Source: Sepiola atlantica (lineage: Eukaryota > Mollusca > Cephalopoda > Sepiida > Sepiolidae). Taken from it: a DNA stretch of 64,000 nucleotides. The stretch is taken from positions 86,939,714 to 87,003,713 of the forward strand of contig OY744517.1 in assembly GCA_963556195.1 (NCBI GenBank). The letters run 5' to 3'. Below the pieces are notes generated by a model. The model worked only from the letters and a program-made list of their open reading frames with translations. It ran no database searches and was not told where the DNA came from. This document shows positions 59,967 to 64,000 of the stretch, one piece after another (position 1 is the first letter of the stretch; each line of letters begins with the position of its first letter). Position numbers and translations under genes: made by a program.

Positions 59967-60269
59967 GTTGAGTCAATCCGGCAGAAACTGGTCCATTTCC
60001 GTGGACTTTTATCTGTCGGGCTAGGGTATAGGTCCTGGATAGACCTAGAAGATGCACCCTCCAAGGCTTTGCGTCCCCTCTTTGGGGTGGAGTAAGATTA
60101 TTGCTTACTGTCTGAGGTGCTTTGACCGAGGAATGCTGACGAGGATGCCCAGGTTATTTTTGATAGGCCAGAATGCTCCTTCTTTAGGGGCGCTGGCACG
60201 AATCTCCCCCACCTTCCGACCTTGCGTCACATATTCCTGTGGTGGGAAGGAATTACATAGTTGAGTCAA
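59967..60269 (+). mobile_element. SINE with the same body but a different head
   Basis: It is flanked by the exact 10-bp duplication GTTGAGTCAA (59,967-59,976 and 60,260-60,269). The body has diverged blocks 'CACCCTCCAAGGCTTTGCGT', 'GGTGGAGTAAGATTATTGCT', 'GCCCAGGTTATTTTTGATAG' and 'GCGCTGGC', and the tail shrinks to 'GGGAAGGAATTACATA'. The 5' end reads 'TCCGGCAGAAACTGGTCC' and carries no U2-like sequence. It looks like an older or differently headed subfamily. Confidence 0.8.
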
Positions 60270-60724
60270 CCCCAGTCTATACTGGCAGCGAACACTAACG
60301 TACCACTACTCTTGTTTCTCTGTTGTGTTATATTTTCTCCAATAGACTTGTTTTACCTAAACCCCGAGTACGTTTTTTGCATTTCGGCCCTTTTACAGGG
60401 CCACAACACTTACCTACTTAGAATATCTCAGTGTACAACGTTTCACTTTTGTACAATGTATAATAGTCAAAATATCAACAAAAATGTGACCTGTAATAAA
60501 GCATGATACAAGGTTTATATATACTTAATAGTTGCATTTCAATGACAACGGAAAAATACATTAAAAAATCCTGATTTTTATATTCACTTCAATTTCCTTT
60601 ATTTTCATATTTTGACAAATACCTGTATTTCTTCTTAACTCTTCCGACAAACAAAACCCCTTTACTTTTTTATTTTTCCATTTTATCTGTTATTTTATTT
60701 TTTTCAAAATTAAAACATTTTCTT
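60270..60724. other. No recognised feature
   Basis: AT-rich with pyrimidine runs toward the candidate acceptor at 60,739. Confidence 0.4.
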
Positions 60725-60739
60725 ATGTGTGTTTCACAG

Positions 60740-60928
60740 CAAGATCAAGGGAAAATATATAAACTTCAGTATAACCTTACTGTTCATCAGAGCAAGAAGT
60801 TCTTTACAAAAATAGGAAAGTATATTATTCCAAATACAGGAGACCAAAACAGTGGAGAATATCAAGAAACTCTAAGGATCCCCAAAATAAGGAAATCATA
60901 CCCGAAATTTGAAACGGCTCTTCGAACG
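60740..60928 (+). CDS. Candidate internal exon, 63 codons, unknown function
   Basis: The open frame 'DQGKIYKLQYNLTVHQSKKF' continuing to 'KFETALRT' has ordinary protein-like composition, unlike the repeat-derived frames elsewhere. A pyrimidine-rich stretch and 'GTGTTTCACAG' precede it (AG at 60,738-60,739). 'ACGGTAATTT' follows, giving a GT at 60,929. The length, 189 bp, is divisible by three and both borders fall between codons, so it would be a symmetric phase-0 exon. The donor is weak. No domain is recognised, no neighbouring exon is visible in the window, and a chance frame cannot be excluded. It is the best host-gene candidate here. Confidence 0.3.
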
Positions 60929-61002
60929 GTAATTTCTAAAACTGAGCCAGCTTAAACTTGCCCTAATTGCTAAACCGAACTACTATTGAAGAATTCCCCA
61001 AA

Positions 61003-61484
61003 AAACTTTAGTTATTCAGAGAAACATTCCATATTTTCTTTCAAAACACTTTCATTTAACATCAATTGTTTCCTCCCGTTTCAAGAACATATATTTTCAT
61101 TATATACCAAATATCACCGATATTCATGAGGAGGTTCATCAGTGTCTAAAAATTTTACGGTTTGGCTGAAAAAATTAAAATGCATCCAACACTCATTTAA
61201 CCATCATATTTACTTTTCACTCAAAATTCAAAGAGAAACCTTATTTAACTCTATTTTTCCCTTATAATTTTGAATCAATGGTGTATAAGTTAAATTAATG
61301 TTGGGTGCATTTTAATTTTCTCAGTCTCATGTTGGAAATTTTATACACTGATGAAACCTCTTCATGAATATCGGATTTTGTATATCATGAAAATATATGT
61401 TCTTGAAATGGGCAGAAACAATTGGTTGTAAATAAAAATGTTTTTGAAGGAAATGTGGAATGTATATCTGAATAACTAAGGTTT
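61003..61484. mobile_element. Foldback/MITE element with arms of about 200 bp
   Basis: The outer ends 'CTTTAGTTATTCAGA' and 'CTGAATAACTAAGG' are inverted copies. The complementarity continues through 'ATATTTTCATTATATACCAA', 'CATGAGGAGGTTCATCAGTG' and 'TAAAATGCATCCAACA' to a loop near 61,195-61,290. No transposase frame; target duplication not resolved. Confidence 0.8.
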
Positions 61485-61556
61485 ACATGATGTTAAATTA
61501 AGACCTCAACTGATACACTATTGAGCTACAGCATAAATCTTAGTGTAAACTGAAAG

Positions 61557-61559
<3 letters not shown>

Positions 61560-61588
<29 letters not shown>
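61560..61588. repeat. (TA)n microsatellite
   Basis: Pure TA. From 61,589 to 62,149 the sequence is AT-rich with no recognised feature. Confidence 0.9.
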
Positions 61589-61592
<4 letters not shown>

Positions 61593-62149
61593 AATGACAA
61601 TCTATGTATTAGCATATACTATCAGTGCCCTTTTATTTTGCTGTCTCCTTAAAAGATTCAGCTCACTCAATGATTGTCAATTAGTAACAACAGAGCAAAT
61701 ATAAGTCAGGTTCATATTATATTCCAAGAACCATGTTTTTATTTTATTATTTTTATTTTTTCACATTTCCATTAACATAACATTTCTGTGAGATATATTT
61801 TTTACGGTCCGTTTCATTTGTTTTGTGCCAAACAATATTTTTATGTCAATATCGTCTCTTCATCATTAGAAAATCATCAGAAATTTTCACAAAGAGTAAA
61901 AAGTTCTTGGATTAAAGTGTCTTGAAACAACCTACACTAAACAGTGGTTCATTTTTGGGTGAAACCGAACAAAACACAAAGACAAGAGCAAACTCAAACA
62001 CCCACTAATACGCCATTTTGAATTTTCTTCGTTCAGAGCTAGTACATCCTAAAAGTTGTGTGCGCATTTATAAATTTTAATTGAGTAATATTTCTTAAAA
62101 TAGTTAATAAGTTCTATAATTTATTTATAAAAAATTGAATTCACTTGAG

Positions 62150-62204
<55 letters not shown>
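62150..62204. repeat. (TA)n microsatellite
   Basis: Pure TA run of about 27 units. Confidence 0.95.
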
Positions 62205-62206
<2 letters not shown>

Positions 62207-62287
62207 ATCACTCTATAATAAAGATCAATATCAATAAATAAATATATGTACTTCCATCCTGTCATACATCAAACATATTACATATTA

Positions 62288-62880
62288 CTAGCATGACCCG
62301 TGTAAATTACACGAAATGATGTTTTCAAAACTAATTATCTTGTTTCTAACCTATACATGTTTGAATAAAAATATAAGATTTGACTTGTATATTTTTTTCA
62401 AAAATGAACATTGCATGAAACAATTTACAAAACTTCTTTATATACAATATTTCTAGTGAAGGTAATATTTTGACGACTAAACCTTACTTTGTAAATGCTT
62501 TAGATTAAATTAAATTTGGCTCCAATTCATGAGTAGCATACAAAGATTCGGAAGATCGTTGCTTTTGATGTAAGTGTGACACACAACATAACACACACGC
62601 TATCGTATTAATATGTGTCTTCCCGGTCGTCCCCTCCCTATTTTCCTTCCTTCGAAGTAGAAAAAAAATCTTCCAGGTTGGTTGGGATCGAACTATAAAC
62701 CAGTCAGACCGACGTCAAAATCCTACCCTGCTAACCGTTGCGCCAAAGGGAAATACTTAAATGTATTATGAACATTAGGTGATTTGAATGCTTTTCCAAA
62801 TCTAGGGACGGCACGCATGCGCAGAGCTTTTGATGTAAGCATGAAACATGAACACACACGCTATCGTATTAACATATAGA
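62288..62880 (-). mobile_element. Helitron-like element of a second type
   Basis: In element orientation the 3' end is the hairpin 'CGTGTAATTTACACG' followed by 'GGTCATGCTAG' and a host T; the 5' end reads TCTATATGTTAATACGATAG after a host A. A segment of about 52 bp from the 5' end ('CTATCGTATTAA', 'CTTTTGATGTAAG') is repeated inside at 62,558-62,612. Between the two copies lies a tRNA-like sequence. Confidence 0.55.
62680..62750 (-). ncRNA. tRNA-like sequence (SINE-head type, degenerate)
   Basis: On the minus strand 'TGGCGCAACGGTTAGCA' fits a tRNA A box (TRGYNNANNNG) and 'AGTTCGATCCC', about 50 nt further, fits a B box (GGTTCGANTCC). The segment cannot be folded into a good acceptor stem by eye, and the A-to-B spacing is longer than in a normal tRNA. 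It is more likely a tRNA-derived SINE head than a functional tRNA gene. Confidence 0.55.
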
Positions 62881-63472
62881 TATATAGAAATATACAAATA
62901 AGTACATATATTAGTCTTTATTATTTCGTATATGATAAAAAGTGAAATTCCTAGCTGCGCTGTTCATATCATGTTATTAACCTAGAAACAATTGCCCTGT
63001 ATAAATCCCAATTGAGCAATCATCTTTAATTTCTAATATGACAAACCATTTGAAGAGAGATGGAAATCTATTGCAATCATATGTCAGCTCATCATTACAA
63101 AAGACTCCGACACAATAAAAGAGGAAGAAACAAAAAGTTAAGGCTCCCCATTGGATAGTTTATCAAGGCATCAGCATTTTCAAATCAGTAAAGTCAATTT
63201 CCTGTTTAGCTTCGAAACTATCAACATTAAAAGAAAACAAACCTTTAAGAGAATGATTTTAGCTGGTGTCTAACAAATCTGCAAACACGGCCCTAAAAAA
63301 AACCAAAAAAACTCATGAAATTTCAAATGAGTCTGAATTTCATTAGGAGCAACTCAAATTCTTGAGATGCATAACTTTTCATTTTTAATGTTCAATTAGC
63401 ATTTGGTAACGCATTAAGATGACTGATTTGCCATTATTATCTGCTGATGTCACCAGGAAACCCAGTGGAAAC
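62881..63472. other. No recognised feature
   Basis: AT-rich spacer. Confidence 0.5.
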
Positions 63473-63476
63473 CTAT

Positions 63477-64000
63477 TGTTAGATACCCTTTAATTTCTTG
63501 TACCTTCTCTTTCTCCTGGCGTGGAGGGGTGTCGTCTAGTGGTTGAGTTCTTTCTTCGTTTCTGTACTGTCGTGAACATCACCGTCTACAACAAAACCTT
63601 CATAACAAAATTCATGAGACAAAAAATCTTTTAAACTTTGATTTGTTTATTTCAGTGTTCAGTCTGTCGATCTGGAGATGTTTCACCAACGTTAAGGGAG
63701 AGACCAAATTACTACTTTAACGTAGTTAATTCCTAGCTTAAGTCCTTAGCCATTCGAGGAAGGGGGAAGAAGGAATCTCATGCCTGTATTCTCTTAGGGA
63801 ATTTAATCCCCCTAATCATTTGAAGACTACATAGAGAAATCGTCCGTTCGGCTTGCTTCCAAAACCCAGACTGGCAAAACACAGTTTCCCACACAAAGGC
63901 TCGTGACGTCACAGAGCCCCTATGCGCAGGTTCACATTGACCTTTGACCTGAAGTCTCGTCAACGTGGTGGCCCTGTCAACACTTGTGAGCTCCGACTGT
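63477..64000 (+). mobile_element. LTR, family 1, copy E (short form, cut by window end)
   Basis: It starts TGTTAGATACCC and follows copy A and B through 'GGAGGGGTGTCGTCTAGTGG', 'AGTTAATTCCTAG' and 'TGACGTCACAGAGCCCC' (CRE-like site 63,904-63,911). The right end lies outside the window, so whether it is solo or part of a full element is unknown. Confidence 0.75.

Noticed and set aside
62680..62750. Functional tRNA gene
   Set aside because: Boxes are present but no good acceptor stem or anticodon arm could be drawn and the spacing is too long.

Overview
The window looks like non-coding DNA (intergenic or deep intronic) from a large, repeat-rich animal genome. A coleoid cephalopod, probably an octopus, is the best fit. 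That is an inference from four things: very long (TA)n tracts, two LINE families whose coding style I associate with octopus genomes, LINE 3' ends that run into (GAT)n with the tail core 'GTTTAACGTCCGTTTT', and crowding of SINEs, foldback elements and minisatellites. No host gene can be assigned with confidence. There is no convincing cellular protein family, tRNA gene, rRNA operon, CRISPR array or prokaryotic operon. Almost every long open frame is either a translated tandem repeat or a decayed transposon gene.

Layout. 0-9.7 kb: a decayed LINE endonuclease (1.44-2.08 kb), several foldback repeats beside (TA)n tracts, and a solo LTR in reverse orientation (6.58-7.19 kb). 9.7-16.5 kb: a second LTR, a widespread ACCTCC-type repeat, and a SINE family whose 5' end resembles U2 snRNA. 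Two single SINE copies are followed by a four-copy head-to-tail array with a short host sequence between copies. 17-21 kb: long palindromes, a LINE 3' end and a Helitron-like element with a tripled internal segment. 21.7-23.5 kb: a 27-bp minisatellite. 24.4-26.6 kb: LINE reverse transcriptase remains and a nearly complete mariner (1253 bp, TA target duplication, two frameshifts). 26.75-29.94 kb: 54 almost identical 59-bp satellite units. 30.3-30.9 kb: a hAT-type non-autonomous element with a perfect 8-bp target duplication. 31-45 kb: direct and inverted repeats, another U2-headed SINE, Helitron-like and mariner-like MITEs, and minisatellites of 59 and 24 bp. 45-51.5 kb: a 30-bp minisatellite, an LTR with a cAMP-response-element-like site, a 5S rRNA-derived fragment, a rearranged LINE, and a Helitron-like element with a SINE inserted at its 3' terminus. 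52-64 kb: a LINE tail, a Ty1/copia-like reverse transcriptase fragment, another LTR, a LINE fragment, a 43-bp minisatellite, a SINE carrying the same body with a different head, one candidate exon (60,740-60,928), a 482-bp foldback element, a tRNA-like promoter inside a Helitron-like element, and a fifth LTR cut by the window end.

How the parts relate. The autonomous machinery seen here (LINE EN/RT, mariner transposase, copia RT) is broken throughout, so the window records past activity rather than a working system. The most notable signals are the snRNA- and 5S-derived heads, the family of LTRs with perfect 4-bp target duplications and TGACGTCA palindromes, and the shared Helitron-like termini. 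The very homogeneous 59-bp satellite also stands out. All family assignments come from reading the sequence; no database search was run.
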